NCBI GenBank assembly: GCA_022266195.1
Contig: WHVY01000001.1
Coordinates: 18,910,001 to 18,974,000 of the forward strand
DNA: 64,000 bases
Source of the DNA: Tetranychus cinnabarinus
Taxonomy: Eukaryota > Arthropoda > Arachnida > Trombidiformes > Tetranychidae
Direction of reading: 5' to 3'
The notes beneath the pieces are model-generated. The model was not told the origin of the DNA and made no database searches. It saw nothing but the letters and a program-made list of their open reading frames with translations. How positions within the stretch are numbered: the first letter of the stretch is position 1; the number at the start of each line of letters is the position of its first letter. The position numbers and the translations under genes are program-made. Shown in pieces: positions 11,858 through 25,513 of this stretch.

Positions 11858-14800
11858 ATGGATGACAATAAACTTGCTGCTATTGTTGAGGAATATCTAC
11901 CTCTTCTTGGAAGTACTAAGGAGAAACTTGTAATCGGTGAAATATTAACATCTCTGCTTAAACTAATTACATCCCATCCGTATGCTGGAAATTGGGAATT
12001 GTTTCTCAAATTAATCAATGGTAGTAAACATCTTCTACTTACTCATAGTAGTAATTTGATTAAGCGTCATGCTTTGGTTTTATTGGCTCATCTCGCACCA
12101 GTTGCCAGTGATTCTGATATGAATGAGAGTGGTTTGACGAGTGAAATGCAAAGCGAATTCTCTGTGATTGTTAAAATTTTACGTGAATTTAGTCATTATT
12201 TTGATCCAAGGGTTAGATCGGCTGCCCTTAACTCTATTTACAGCCTACACCAAAGAGGGGCCAAGCTTGACATAAGTTTGTATTGTGAATTTTGTGAAGG
12301 TTTAACTGATGATTATGAAGATTGTAGAATGGCATCCATAAAGTTGATGGAAGTATTGAGCCATAATTATGCCGATTGGTAAGTTTTTATTGTTCTCTTA
12401 TCTTGAATTCTGATTTTGATATTAATTCATTTATTTCACTCTACAGTCTTGTCTGTGTTGGAAAAGGAGATGAACAAATTCGTCTAGTTGATGATGCTTT
12501 TGCAAAGATTTGCTCAATGATGAATGATTTGTCCATCAGAGTCCGGGTTCAAGCTGCCTCTATTCTTGGTAATTTTACCGATGTCGCGCCAGACTTTTTA
12601 GAACAAACTTTGGATAAGAAACTTATGTCTAATTTAAGGGTAATTCAAGAGCAATTATTGCATTTTCTTTTCTATTTAAAACTTTAAAACAGCCTAACAA
12701 CTCATATTATACTTTTAACTCTTCAAACAGAAAAAAAGGTCAGCGCATGAACGGAGTCGTGAAAACTTTAAGTCTGGTGAATGGTCAAGTGGTAAGAAAT
12801 GGGCTGATGATGCTCCCCTCGAAGAGTTGGATCCCGAGGCTATAAATCTGATGGATATCGGTGCTTGTGGTGCTTTTATCCACGGATTAGAAGACGAATT
12901 CCTTGGTGAGTTAAAACCTCTTGTGAGCATCATAAATCATTTGCTAATACCCATCTTTTTGTCTTCCTCTCAGAGGTTCGCATGGCTTCTCTTGAGTCTC
13001 TCTGTAAATTGGCTATATCGTTTCCTGCATTTGCTCAACAGTCGTTAGATTTTCTAGTTGATATGTTTAACGACGAGATTGAAGATATCCGTTTAAAAGC
13101 AATTCAATGCTTAAGCCGGATTGGACAGCAGAATATTACTCTCCGTGATGACCAAATAGACATAATTCTAGGCGTTTTAGAAGACATGTCAATCGATATA
13201 AGAGAAGCACTACACGATATGCTTGGTAACTGCAAACTTTCGTCTAAACAATCTCTTAAAGCCTGTATTGAGAAGTTATTATACAACTTACGACGTTATC
13301 CTGAAGACAAGCACTCTCTGTGGAAATGTTTCCAAAAACTTGGCACTAATCATCCTAATTTAGTTGATCTCATTGTCCATGAACTCCTCATGATTCATCC
13401 TTTTCTAGACCTTCCAGAACCATCTTTGGAAGATGATGCTTATATTTCAGTACTGATTTTGGTCTTTAATGCAGCAGCACTTTGTCCATCTATAACTAAG
13501 GTTTTTCTACCCCATACTTTCAAACATTATTCCTATCTACAATACTCTTATCCTCAAGAAGTACCACATATTCCTGACATTGATAGTGGTCTTGAAAGGA
13601 AAAGAGAACAGTCACAGCATTGTGAAGGAGTTTCAGAATCTGCTATGAGTTTTCTTTCATCGATATTTGAACGAATTAGAAATATAATGTCGTCACCATC
13701 TGTTTCACTAGAAACTCAAGCTGCTGTGATAGAACTTTCGATTGGGTGAGTGTAAATTGTCACAACACAGAGGTTAAAACTTGAATTTACAATTTTTATT
13801 TTATCTCATTTCAGTGATTTGGAGAAATTCGGTGAAATTGAGTCTTCTATGTCTCATGCTTCGGATTTCTTAAAACAATATTTAAAATGTCAAATGTCCC
13901 TACGAAAGGTATAACTTATACTCATTAGTTTCTTCTAAAATTTTTACCAAATTAATTATTAATTATCTAATTTTCTTTTATCAGATATTATCAAATAATA
14001 ATTGGATCAATACATTTCTTCTTTCACCTCTACAATCTAATTCATTTCGATCATCTCTTCAGCAAATTTTGCAAACAACATTTTGTCTCATTCATCAATT
14101 CCATGGTCTTCATCCCTTTCATCTTTCATTAATTTTACAAACTCGAGTCAAAGCTTTAGCTCTTCAATTAATTGCTGTCATTCATGGTAGTAACCAATCT
14201 GCATTAACGTTGTGTGATGCCTTCTTGGAAGAAGTGAAAACACTGCAAACTCACCTTAAATTAAACGGTATGGATCCTGATCCTCTAACTAAAGAAATGA
14301 TTCAAGAAGTTAATAAATTGAGTTCACCTAAACCTGGATCCGTTGCCAGAGCTCTCCAACCATTATTCTTATCTTCGCCTAAGCTTATAAGTCAAGCCGT
14401 TGACCTGGTAAGAATATACCTATTCTAATTTTAATTTAATAATAGACAAAGTTGGCATTACTTAATGAGTTGTATTAATTAATATTAATGTTTATAATTT
14501 TATTTCAGACGCAGCTAGTCTCTAGTAACACGATAGAATACTTGGAGCATCTGAGGAAATCTAGTGCCTGTATTAATGAACCAAATGGAAGATCGGACAA
14601 TCCGTTAAAATTCACAGCTGGACTTATTCTGACTGTTCGATTAGATGCGATGATTTACAATATAAAAGATATTAAAACAATTCGTTTAATGGTAAGCTTA
14701 ATTTCTAACACTAATCTTGATATTCAGCTAATATATTAACTTTGATTATCCATTTCAGATTCATTCACCTGACCAAACAAATAATTTTATTTTACCTAAA

Positions 14801-15091
14801 TTAAGCGATTTTCGACTAATGGACAATAACTCTCGTGAAAGTGATAGTCGCAATTATCGTTTACTAACAAACATCTATTTATCCCATACTGTATGGACAG
14901 AGCCATGCCATGTTAGCATTAGTATTGTTTCAGATTTCCGAGAAACAGCATCTTCATTTGGAATTTCTCAAACCTGGGCATCAAAAACCGGATCAGGAAT
15001 ACGAGCAAGACCCGAAGAAAGTTTAATTATTGAACTCTGTAAGCCGATCAAACTCTTGATTGCACCAAAGCAGCATAAAAAAGGTTTCTAA
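11858..15091 (+). CDS. INTS4: Integrator complex subunit 4
   Basis: Eight exons: 11858-12378, 12447-12639, 12731-12905, 12974-13745, 13815-13908, 13985-14407, 14509-14691, 14759-15091. All junctions are GT-AG and in phase, giving 897 aa; the human protein is 963 as I recall. INTS4 is a HEAT-repeat scaffold of the nuclear Integrator complex, which with INTS9/INTS11 cleaves snRNA 3' ends and attenuates transcription. Diagnostic stretches are IRLVDDAFAKIC, FLEQTLDKKLMS, SAHERSRENFKSGEWSSG, GACGAFIHGLEDE and DFLVDMFNDEIED. HEAT-like helices occupy roughly residues 1-600. The C-terminal third is the family's beta-rich region (RARPEESLIIELCKPIK). The first ATG fits the length and lies directly in front of conserved sequence. 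No breaks seen. Confidence 0.96.
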
Positions 15092-16178
15092 TTATCTAAA
15101 GGTGCAATATCTAAAATCTTACTTATTAAATCAAGTTTAAAAATCTGTTGGGCTTTAATTTCACCATCAATGAAGTCAACTTAAGTTTATGATAAATCAA
15201 AATTGTAAAATAACCAGTCAATATTAAAAAATAATTTATACATCCTTTCAAACAACCAATCAAAATTATTAGGTCTGCCGAGTAAAATATCAGCTCAGTA
15301 AATTATTTTCCAGCTTGTTAAAGCTAATGATATAAGCTTTTAATTGATGTGATATCATAACAATCGGCAACTCGACTAATGTATTCCATTAATCAAAAAC
15401 AGTTGAACGTCGATTAATAAAACCAAAGGTTTAAAGGTTTAATCAATATACATTACAAAACTGCTTGTAATTCAAGTTGATGACCATTGATTATTAACCT
15501 ATTGGATGTTGACACTTAATTAATAATTAAGTCAACATTTTGGTTCAACATTCTTGTCAAATAAAAAATATTCACTGTTTAGCAACCAGAATCAATGGGA
15601 CTTTATCAATAAACAAACAAATATGATGAAGCAAAAGATGTTCAAGATTTTTGTATGAACCGTTATTCCTCGTGTTAATCATGTTTATGATTAATCATAT
15701 CAACCTTGATTTATTTCAACCAATTGTTTTGTTTACACCCTTTCTTTTTTTAACAATTTATTGATTACTCTGCTTCTTTCAACGTGAAGCTTCAAAATCA
15801 AGATCACAATAATTTCAATATCTTTCACTTTTTCATAAATTTTTGACAGATTTGCTTATTAGTATTGTTATTATAATTTTTCAACTCTTTTCTTCATCTA
15901 ATACAATTTTTCTTCCAATTGTTTACCAAATTAATTCTGATTTTAGTTTCTGTTTACTACTGTATGTGTGATGAACAATAAATTAATAAGTAAAGACTAA
16001 CCTTATGGGAGGAGAAAGCTTTCAAAACGTCATAATTTTGTTCGAGACAATTGAATGATCTACAATTAATATACTAAATTGCATTCAATTGCGAACTGAC
16101 TATTAATACGATTGATAAAATAACTTTTGAACCAATTACTAGTAAAAGTGGCCAAGTTATAATCAAAGTATAGTCAGT
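15092..16178. other. Intergenic, INTS4 to protease
   Basis: AT-rich with no open frame worth reporting. It contains a small imperfect hairpin at about 15507-15538 (TGTTGACACTTAATT against AATTAAGTCAACA). The final part presumably carries the protease promoter. Confidence 0.6.
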
Positions 16179-17537
16179 ATGAAGATATTATTTTTGATAG
16201 TTAATTTTACAATTTATGTGACCTGTGTGCAATCATTTTGTGGTAAGTAATGATCTAGTGTGACTATTAAACATCTTTAACTGAATCAAAGGCTAAAAAA
16301 GATGTAATATCGATTAATCGATTGATTAGTTGATTAAAAGGTTAACATTTTGACTCACTTTGTTTTGGATAATTTTATAGATTGCGGTCTTGAAGGTATA
16401 AGATCAAGAATTTACAATGGAAAGGTTACTCAGACACACAAGTTTCCTTGGATTGCTCATTTAAGGTAAGTTATTTATAAATAATTATTAGTGATTTTAA
16501 TTTAACGTTAAATTTTGATTTGTCTTTTTACCGATAATAGATTCACGCGACCAAAAAGCACATCTTATTCACAATGCGGCGGGACTTTGGTTGACAACCA
16601 ACATATTGTTACTGCAGCTCATTGTTTATTTGATTCAAATGGAAACCTTAATCAACCTGCTAACGTCCAAGTTTATTTAGGAATTTTGGACAAAAATCGA
16701 GATTACAAGACAGCTTTGGGTGTTGAGGAATACATTTATGATGTTCGTTATGCATCTTCGTCACCAATGGACTATGATATTGCCATTTTACGCTTAAAAG
16801 AACCAGTTGAATTTTCTGAAACCGTTTATCCAATTTGTATTCCATCTTCGGACGATCAAATTTATCGAAGATTAACTGTTGCTGGTTGGGGTAATGTTGA
16901 TTCATCTGGAACTGGAAGTGCAGTTTTAAGAGAAGTTGATGTTGATTTTATTCAAAGTAAGTATCAATTTATTTCCGAATCATTCGCCAGAATTAACGTG
17001 TCCAACTATTGATTTTCATTGTCCAATTATATAATATTTCTAGAACTCTATCGACTAATAGTTGTTTTAAATTAATTGATCAGATAAACCTATCAAATTA
17101 AATTAGGTTTACTTAAGAAAATCTTTTTCAATATGTTAACTATCTGGCTGGAAGATTCAACCAAAGACATATTACAAAATCTAATTTCATTTTTGCTTTT
17201 TGCCACAGAATCAACTTGTAATGAAATGAAATATAACTATGTGATCAAGAAGAACAATTTACCATCATATTTCCGATTTAATGTGCAGCCTGTCCATGAG
17301 AATCACATTTGTGCTCTTAATACACTAACCGGTGGTGATGCTTGTTCAGGTGATTCGGGTGGACCATTAATGTTCAAAGATCCACAAAATGGTCGATGGT
17401 ATCTGATTGGTGTTGTTTCTGGTGCTTGGGATCTTTGTGGAGTTGATTTGGGTGTTCCTGGTCTATACACATCTATTTCACCCTATCGATCAACTATTGT
17501 ACAATCAGCTAATGGAGTTTGTGTAAGACCCTATTAA
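16179..17537 (+). CDS. Secreted trypsin-like serine protease (peptidase S1)
   Basis: Four exons: 16179-16242, 16381-16465, 16541-16956, 17209-17537, in phase, 297 aa. A hydrophobic signal peptide (MKILFLIVNFTIYVTCVQS) starts exon 1, so the product should be secreted. The domain starts near DCGLEG, with an activation-site-like RIYNGKV where trypsins have RIVGG. The catalytic triad is visible: His in TAAHC, Asp in YDIAILRL, Ser in GDSGGP. The residue six before that Ser is Asp (GGDACSGDSGGP), predicting cleavage after Arg/Lys. There are no extra domains before the protease domain, so it could be digestive or a short-prodomain immune protease. Substrate unknown. The IYNG replacement of IVGG is slightly unusual, because the new N-terminal Ile must insert after activation. 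Confidence 0.93.
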
Positions 17538-18646
17538 TTGTTAAGAAATGAAAACAATTACCTTCAAATGATTGTTTATCCAATCAAATTGTGATCATCA
17601 TTTTTAAAATGCATTAAAATATCTATCCGTTTGTTAAAAGTATTTTCAACATACAAACACAAACATGTATCAGTATTTATTTATTATTTACTTAATATGT
17701 TTTTAATCTTTCGATCAAACAGTTGTTTCTCTTGCTTAATAATCTTAATTGTTTCATTTTTTTGTTGAATGTAAATTAAAATTACAAAAATGTAGCCAAT
17801 ACTTGTTTCTAAATCAAATATCAAAATTTATAAATGATATTGTAGGCGGAAAGTTATCAAAACTACACAATGGTTTAGCTGAATAGATATTACGTCAACA
17901 TGATTTGCTTTATTATGAAAACTGCTAACCTTAACATTGACCACAACTAATTAAATCGACGAGCTCTCAATCACTATTACAGCAAACATAAAATTTAAAC
18001 TTGTCTACTCAACATCTTTTGAATGAAATCGTCAAAAATTGTTTACATATTTCAATAAGTTAATGCTATTCTGTCTTGATTCAATCAATTTTAATTCTCA
18101 TATTTTCATTCCTATCCATCCACCAATATTAACATATCTAACAATGCTTCTTTGAAATTCCCCATGTTTTCAATTCACCGTTAGTCCAAATTGTTACCAG
18201 GCACAATCACCTGTTTCCACAATTTGCGTCTTATTTTCAACAGCAATACAATCTAACAAACAAAATAAGAGAATGCATGTGATAAGATTAGGAGAATTGA
18301 TCTCTTCATATATTTTGTTTCGCTTAGAGTGATCTTCAAAAATTATATTTTTTCGTTTGATGATACAATTATAATTACTGACTTTAACAATTGTCAGTCA
18401 ATTTTTATCAAAAAACAAACTTTTTTTGTAACCATAGAATCTACTAGATGGAGATTAAGTACATTGTATCGATACCATCGTTGAAGGTATCGAGTACTGG
18501 AAAGTTGTATCACAGTCTTACAGTTTTATTACATGAATAGTCACAGTAGTTACCGTACAAAAAGCTTACTTTCTCTTTCTTGTTTATTTTGTTTTCATTC
18601 AATCTCTCTAATCTTATTATCGACTAATTAATTGATATAAATCATT
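17538..18646. other. Intergenic, protease to PDCD4
   Basis: AT-rich, with no supported gene. It has a short inverted repeat at about 18467-18492 (CGATACC against GGTATCG). The PDCD4 promoter and 5' UTR should lie near the right end. Confidence 0.6.
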
Positions 18647-20828
18647 ATGGCTACATCTAATACTGCTGTTTTGAACGAACTCAAGCTTAAGTCCAAAAAC
18701 AGTCGACGGTCAAGAGGCAGATATGGACGAGGTTTGCCTAAAAAAGGTAAAAGTCTAGTAATTTCTTTCATTTTCTTTCTTTCCCTTGTTTTTCTTTCTT
18801 TCCCTTTCTTTTTATCTGTCTCTCTTTTCTTTCTTTTTGTGGATCCTGTCTGTCTAATTTTCTCAATTCAGTCTGTATTTTTGCACAATGTATTATTGAA
18901 ATAGCTTTCTCCTGGTCTCGATTGATCGGTTGTTTGTTTCTTTTCAAGGTCACTGAATATTTCTTTTACCATACTCTTAATTTCTTTCACTCTTGCTCTG
19001 TCGCCATATGTGACTGCTTCTCAATATATCACATGATGTTTAGCAAATGAATCCTTCCATATCCATTCTGCTTGCTAATCTTTAAATTATTTTCTAATTA
19101 AGGTGGTGCAGGTGGAAAGGGTACCTGGGGAAGGCTTGGATCGGAGCTTGTTGGTGTTGAACGAGGATTAGACGATCCTCATGATCCCAATTATGACTCT
19201 GAGTCTGAGGAGAACTGTAAATTGGATGTCATCACTCCACCATTGGAGGAAAATGAAATTGAGAAATATGTTGCACCCATAATTCACGAATACTTCGAAC
19301 ATGGAGACACTGAAGAAGTTGCAATATCTCTTGAAGAAATAAATTTGGGTGAACATTTCCACCAAGTCCTTGTCATCATTGTTTCCGTTGCAATGGAAAG
19401 AAAGGCATCTCATAGGGAAATGGCTTCAGTTCTCATATCTGACCTCTATGGACGCTTCCTCCTTGAAGAAGATTACGAACGTGGATTTGAAGTTCTCCTC
19501 CAAAGTCTCCCAGACCTGATTCTTGATACACCCCAGGCAGCAACGGTTAGTATCTTATCTTTCCGTTGTAGACTTTATACTTCACCAAATCTCACTGATA
19601 CGAAGATCCTCTATCATTGACCGACAACTCTTGTTTGTTTTACCTTAGGCTATATCGAATGCTAGGCGTAATTTTTCATATGCATGAATTTTTATATGTT
19701 TTACTCAAGGCTATAAGTTTACTGTTATGAACTAAATTAACTTTTTCTTTCACTTTTTATTCGTTTATTACCTTCAATGTTTATAACTTTTTTTGAGCTC
19801 AAAATTTTCCATCTCATTTAGTAATGAGTAATATTTTGTTTACCTTGATTATTGGTTCTTTAAATCTAACTCTTTTCTTATATATTTAGGTTCTTGGTAA
19901 CTTTATTGCCAGAGCAGTTGCAGATGACTGTATTCCTCCAAAATTTGTTCAAAGCCATGTCCAAATGAGCGATGAAAATGCTCGACAAGCTATGGAACAT
20001 GCCAGTGCTCTGCTTAATATGAAACATGGTCTGGTCAAACTGGATAGTGTGTGGGGAGTCAGCGGAGGCATGAGGCCAGTTAAATATCTTATCCGTAAGA
20101 TTCAACTTCTTCTCAGAGAATACATTTCATCACAAGATATTGATGAAGCCACCCGCTGTCTTCAGGAACTTGAAGTTCCACATTTTTATCATGAATTTGT
20201 TTATGAAGCCATCACAATGGCTATCGAGGATATGAGTGACCATGTCATCGAATTAATTCTTAAGCTACTCAAATCTCTCACTGATGCAGTTGTTGTAACC
20301 GTTGACCAGCTCAAAAATGTAAGTAGTTCTCTAATCAAACATGATAAGCCTGTTTTTTGCATTTTTCAAATTGGGAAACTGTTGTATTCCTTGTAATGTT
20401 TCTGTAATCTGGAATTTTTAGTGTTAAAAAATTTATTTTTACATTTTTTAATGCACACTACAAAACAAGCGAATCTAATTTCCAATTTCATACATTCAAA
20501 AGTTTAAGTTTCATGACGCACTATTAACCATATTATTCATTACTACTTTCTTAGGGATTCAATCGAGTGTATGAAGAAATGCCTGACATATGCATCGATG
20601 TACCACTTGCTTATCAGATTTTGGAGAAATTTATTAACAAAGCCACTGCATTGGGATTCTTACCAACTGACACCGTTAAGAATATGCCTACAAGGTAAGA
20701 ACAATTATTCATCATAATATTTCTTGATTAATTTTTCAACCATTTAATCATAATTTTGCTTGCTAATTTACCACAGGGGCCGAAAACGATTTGTTTCCGA
20801 AGGAGATGGAGGCAAACTTAAAGTATAA
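18647..20828 (+). CDS. PDCD4: Programmed cell death protein 4 (MA3-domain translation inhibitor)
   Basis: Five exons: 18647-18746, 19103-19545, 19890-20318, 20555-20694, 20777-20828, in phase, 387 aa. PDCD4 binds eIF4A through two MA3 domains and blocks cap-dependent translation. Residues ~20-60 carry the basic N-terminus (GRGLPKKGGAGGKGTWG), followed by DPHDPNYDSES. MA3-1 is about residues 80-195 (PIIHEYFEHGDTEEVA, ERKASHREMASVLISDLYG). MA3-2 is about 240-360 (LLREYISSQDIDEATRCLQE, VPHFYHEFVYEAI). The tail GRKRFVSEGDGGKLK matches the family end, including the conserved RKRFVSEGDGG box. The N-terminal region is shorter than in vertebrate PDCD4 (about 469 aa as I recall). Intron 1 contains a long pyrimidine-rich tract (about 18765-18850). 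Confidence 0.96.
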
Positions 20829-22735
20829 AATATAAGACGCCATCAAATCAAAAAGACGAAATATTTCCCCATAACGAAAATTTATCTCCAGCTTTTTTTC
20901 TTTACGATATCTTCCACTGGTTGTTTTGGGGACCCTTATGATCCATGCGGTCTCATTTTCTCAGCGCTTTATAGTTTTCTTTGGGAATTAGTTGAAACTA
21001 AAACATGACCATATTTTCCAACAAAAATACTTTAAAAAAATATATCAAACTCAGAGACTCAGTAAGAGAACCAGCTCTTGCAAAGTATGCTTTATTATGA
21101 CAAATGGAATCAGGATCAAAGAAAAGCTGTCACCGTCATTTTGAATTTCAAAATTTTTTGGCACCCACTTGACTTGTACACTTTGAACCCTCAACTTTTT
21201 TCATCTGTTCAACTTATTAATTTCATCACAAGTGACTAGGAATGTCTATTGCAGTTATTTGGAACTTTTGGATACTCTTGTCCCATTCTTTTTTGTGAAT
21301 CGCTCGCTCTTTTGGCTACACGATGATTAGCTCTTTGGAAATCGTTTCTTTTTTGGTATCTGATTGATAAATCTCTCACCCTTTCCCCCCTTTTCGTATC
21401 TTTTTTTCGTAATCTCTGTTAATTTAGCAGATCTGTGGTTTAATGGTGGGATTGAGAAAATAGACTGTATTCAAACTTCAGCGATCACTTCATTTTAAAA
21501 GAGAAAAAATCCTTCTGGGTTTCTAAGTCAGATTCAGGGCATGAAATAACCATTTCTGTTAACATTTATCATTTTACGAGGGAAATTGCTCATCAAATTT
21601 AAACCCCTTTCCTCATTGGTGATAATGTTTTTCAAGGTAGAAATTCAAACGATCAAGAAAAAAATTAAGCATAACTTTGAGTGTAAACTTCCAAACAAGT
21701 AAACAAAATCCTATATTTGAAACCATATTTTTGATCTTTTGATGTTTCATCAAACTTAAAATTAAAAACTGACAATTTAAATTGCAAAACATTATACCCT
21801 TTAGGCCTGTTTAATCATAAACCAACTCAACATTTTCCATCCATTTCCCACTTTCCCTAGACCTGCTATTAAGGTAGTTAGTTGAGTCAGAGATGTAATC
21901 CTGTTGACTTAAAAATTTTTAGCTCTCAAAAAAATATCATCTCAAAAGCAAAAAACTTGAACCAAATGCTATTTCTATTTCTTTTTTCTCATTTCTCTGA
22001 TAAAAAAATATTTGGTTTAGCTTAACACTTGAAGCATTTCAACTTTCTTGAAAGTCCTGATTATCAACTCATCATTTCAGGTTGCCTGATGTTACACCTG
22101 ATTGATTAACTCAATCTTGCCCTTTCTATCTTTATTTTTCTCTTTATATCATCTTTATTCTCTGGGATAACTACTATTGGCGACAAACAAAAAACAAAAA
22201 TTGTCTGTACAAACAAAAAAACTGCATATAATTAAAAAACACAAAAACAAATATCATTTTACTGCAAATAACTAACAGCTTTGATGTCTCACCCATTACT
22301 CTTTGAATAGGTGTCAATGTTATTGTGATATCATAATAAAATGTATACACAAATGGAAGCAAAGGGAAAACAATTTACCGCACATTCAACCAACTCGACA
22401 ATTCACATAATGAAATATTGTCAACCATGAAATATTAATTTTCATTGAATAAAAATAAATATTTCAAAATTTCAAACCATCATTTCATTCGTATTTTTCC
22501 CAATATTTTGGATGAATTTAAATTACTATGTCTTAATATATTTCTTTAGCTTTTCATTTGCAAACCACAACATTAAATGTTCAACTCATTGGTTTGGATT
22601 CGGATAAATAAAGACAAGGCAATGAATTGACAATCTTCTCAAGTTTATTCCTTTGAATTGAAAAATGGAATGATCAGTATTTCCTAGTTTTCTTCATCAC
22701 TTGATAGTTTAAAAATACAGAATTCAAGTCTAACT
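20829..22735. other. PDCD4 3' flank / convergent intergenic region
   Basis: 1.9 kb with no coding signal between convergent PDCD4 (+) and GGPP synthase (-). The first part likely holds a PDCD4 3' UTR. AATAAA motifs occur near 22448 and 22454. No repeats shared with other parts of the window were noticed. Confidence 0.6.
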
Positions 22736-23959
22736 TTATGACTTTGACGAAGATGCAGCTTCTTTAACGTCTTTATCAATTCTCAGTGATTCCAGTAATT
22801 TGGAGATGTATTCATTGCCACCGAGTTTAGTACATTCCTCCTTAGCTTGCTCATGGTATTTTGTAAGAACCTCTTTGGTATATTTAAATGACCCAAGCTC
22901 CTCTAATACACTAACAGCTAATTTTTTAATCTCGATATCATTTGTACGCTTCCTGATGATGTCTGTAAGGCGAAAATGGGTTAGATTGGCGATAAAAAAT
23001 TTGGTTACAGTGAAACATACTCATTATTGTAGATTTATCTGGGTAACTTTTAATTGCATGGACAACTGGAAATGAAAATTTTCCTTCTGATAGATCTTCA
23101 CAAAAGCTCTTGTTTTCTTTATATTCATCTGACTTCAAATTGTTGTAATCATCACGGATTTGAAAAATAACTCCTAAAAGAAATACCATTTGAGATAAAT
23201 CTTGCTTGTTTTTACTGAATAACTGCAATAAATTGACACCAAGCCCAAAAAGTCCACCTGTTTTCATGCTTATCATTTCAGTGTATTCCTTTTCAGTGGG
23301 ACAAACAAAACTGTCTCTCCAGTAGATTTCCAGACCTATTGATAAATGATAGATTTGGATGAGAGTTGAGTATTATGAGGAAGAGAGTCAGTCACGTACT
23401 CTCAATCATATTTTTAACACACCTTGTCCTCTATGTAACTCTAACATTTGTTGAGTGTATATTTTAACAGCTTCTGTTACTTTATCTTCTGGTAATTCAG
23501 TGATAATCTTGTGAAGTGCTAGAAAATAAATATAATTGGCACAGTTGATTGTGGTAGCAAGTCCAAAAACATTGTGAGCAACTGGAATCCCTCGTCTTAA
23601 AGTAGAGTTATCCTCAATATCATCCACCAATAGACTTGAATTGTGTAACATTTCAACAATTGATTCAATCTTAGCACATGTATCTTCAGGTACATTGAGC
23701 CAAAAATTAAAAGCCTTAAATAAAAATGCAACATTAATTAGATTGATCCAATAAAGAAAGTTTTAACACCAATAATATACCTTCATCAGCTTGGTCCGGA
23801 TCTGTTTACCAGTTCTTTGAGTAATGTACTCATAGGGTTCTAGAATCAGCTGTAATGAAATAAAATAGATATAGACATAGTCTCATGTTTTTATAAGTTA
23901 TTTACCTTCTTTTCCGAATACCAATTAGGTGATGGTTCGACATTAACATGTAAGGCCAT
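22736..23959 (-). CDS. GGPS1: Geranylgeranyl diphosphate synthase
   Basis: Minus-strand exons 23906-23959, 23781-23849, 23423-23714, 23021-23335, 22736-22962, in phase, 318 aa (animal GGPPS is about 300). The enzyme condenses farnesyl and isopentenyl diphosphates to C20 geranylgeranyl diphosphate for prenylation of Rho/Rab proteins. The first Asp-rich motif is SLLVDDIEDNSTLRRG, with Mg-binding DDIED. LELHRGQGLEIYWRD follows. The second Asp-rich region is GVIFQIRDDYNNL, where GGPP synthases have DDYxN instead of the FPP-type DDxxD. The N-terminal LEPYEYITQRTGKQIRTKL is the substrate-binding start typical of the family. The start ATG is the only one in exon 1. Cytosolic by family; no targeting sequence. 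Confidence 0.96.
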
Positions 23960-25513
23960 GGTAGTGACAGAGCAACTGTGAATTGTTCAAATTGACAACA
24001 AACTGAACCAAACAGAATGACAGACTGTTCGCAAGATGAACCGGTAAAAGTTTGATAACCCTGTAAGGAAAGATATAACTGTTGATGAAATCACGTGAAA
24101 ATTGTAATGAACTGGTGTATATTATGTTGCACTTAACGATTTAACTAATCAAATTTGAAGTCACTGATGTAGTTGGACCTGGCTGGAGATGGAAATGAAG
24201 GCAATCTTATTTCACACGTTTCTTAAATATATATATTCATAAAAACGGGTTAAGCAATAGGGTTTTACAATTGGTTGGTCAACATTGAAATGTAGACTAT
24301 TTCAAGTTGAAATTTAAAAAACAAAATTAATTGCAGTAACATCACTAGAAAGCAAGATTACATAATCAAAAACAGAATTAAGGGAACAAAATGATTTACC
24401 TAAAACAATAGGCGAATAAGATCAGCTGATGATGCACTCAGGCAATTGTTTAAAATTTTTATACCTTTTTTTGTGAAAAAATTACACAATTAGCTTAGGA
24501 AAACTACCATTTATCTGGATTCATTTATATTAGATTGAAAATTACATACATAAATTGATCAATTCAATGTAATTAAAAATCGACAGTCAGACTAATCCAA
24601 AGTCGAGTTAGCAAAGATTAACTTACTGTTTGATCAAAGAAATTGTTTTTCTTCTAAAAGATAAAAAATATTCTGAATATTGATCTTACCGTAATATGAT
24701 AAATTAATAGTGTCAGTTAATAATTAAGAATTAACCAGTCAATATACTTGATCAGGATAAACAACTTGAAAATTGATTGCTATAATAAATGTCTGATTTG
24801 TATCAAAACAGCTATATTAGGTTAAAGTAAGATATCTTAGTCAACCCAGACTTTACCGATTTCTGAAACTAACCCTTTGATATTCCTAGTAATTTATAAA
24901 TTATGAAAATGTATCATAATGGTAAGTGTCAGTAGGTGTGGTTGATTTTAAATGTCGAGTATTAATTTGAGCATGAATAAAGTTACATGGAAATTTCTAG
25001 GTACATAATAATGTGTAGACAACATTCGAGTCTTTCATGGTTCAATTAGCTGATTCAGCTATTAATTTGATGCTGAGATTAGATTGTTACATTGTAAGAT
25101 TGTAAGATGTATCGATAAATTAGCGATTAATTGGAAATTTTGTCATCAATAACAAGTTTACCGATAAAAATAGCATTTAATTATCTAACAATTAAACTTG
25201 GTCTGGGATTCTGGGGATTCTCAATCAACAAGACAAAACGAAATGAAACAGTTGCAATCAACTTTACATAAGCTTGAGGTTACAAAGTAAATATTGTGGG
25301 TTCAAATACAAATATTGATAATTTAAGATTAATAATAAGTGATACATAAGTTGTTTATATTTCTGTGCACGCAATGAAATTTACAGCTATTAAGATCTCA
25401 ACAAACATTTATAATTTTAACTAAATCTAGAAAGCAGAAGTCAATTTTATTCTTAAATGATTTTCTTTTACCTATTTAGATAATTATATTGCTGCAAAAA
25501 ACTAACCTTAGCA
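23960..25513. other. Intergenic, GGPPS 5' flank
   Basis: About 1.5 kb of AT-rich sequence upstream of GGPP synthase, with no supported coding region on either strand. Past about 25.5 kb the sequence becomes homologous to the RAB3GAP1 relic blocks of the serpin array. Confidence 0.6.
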
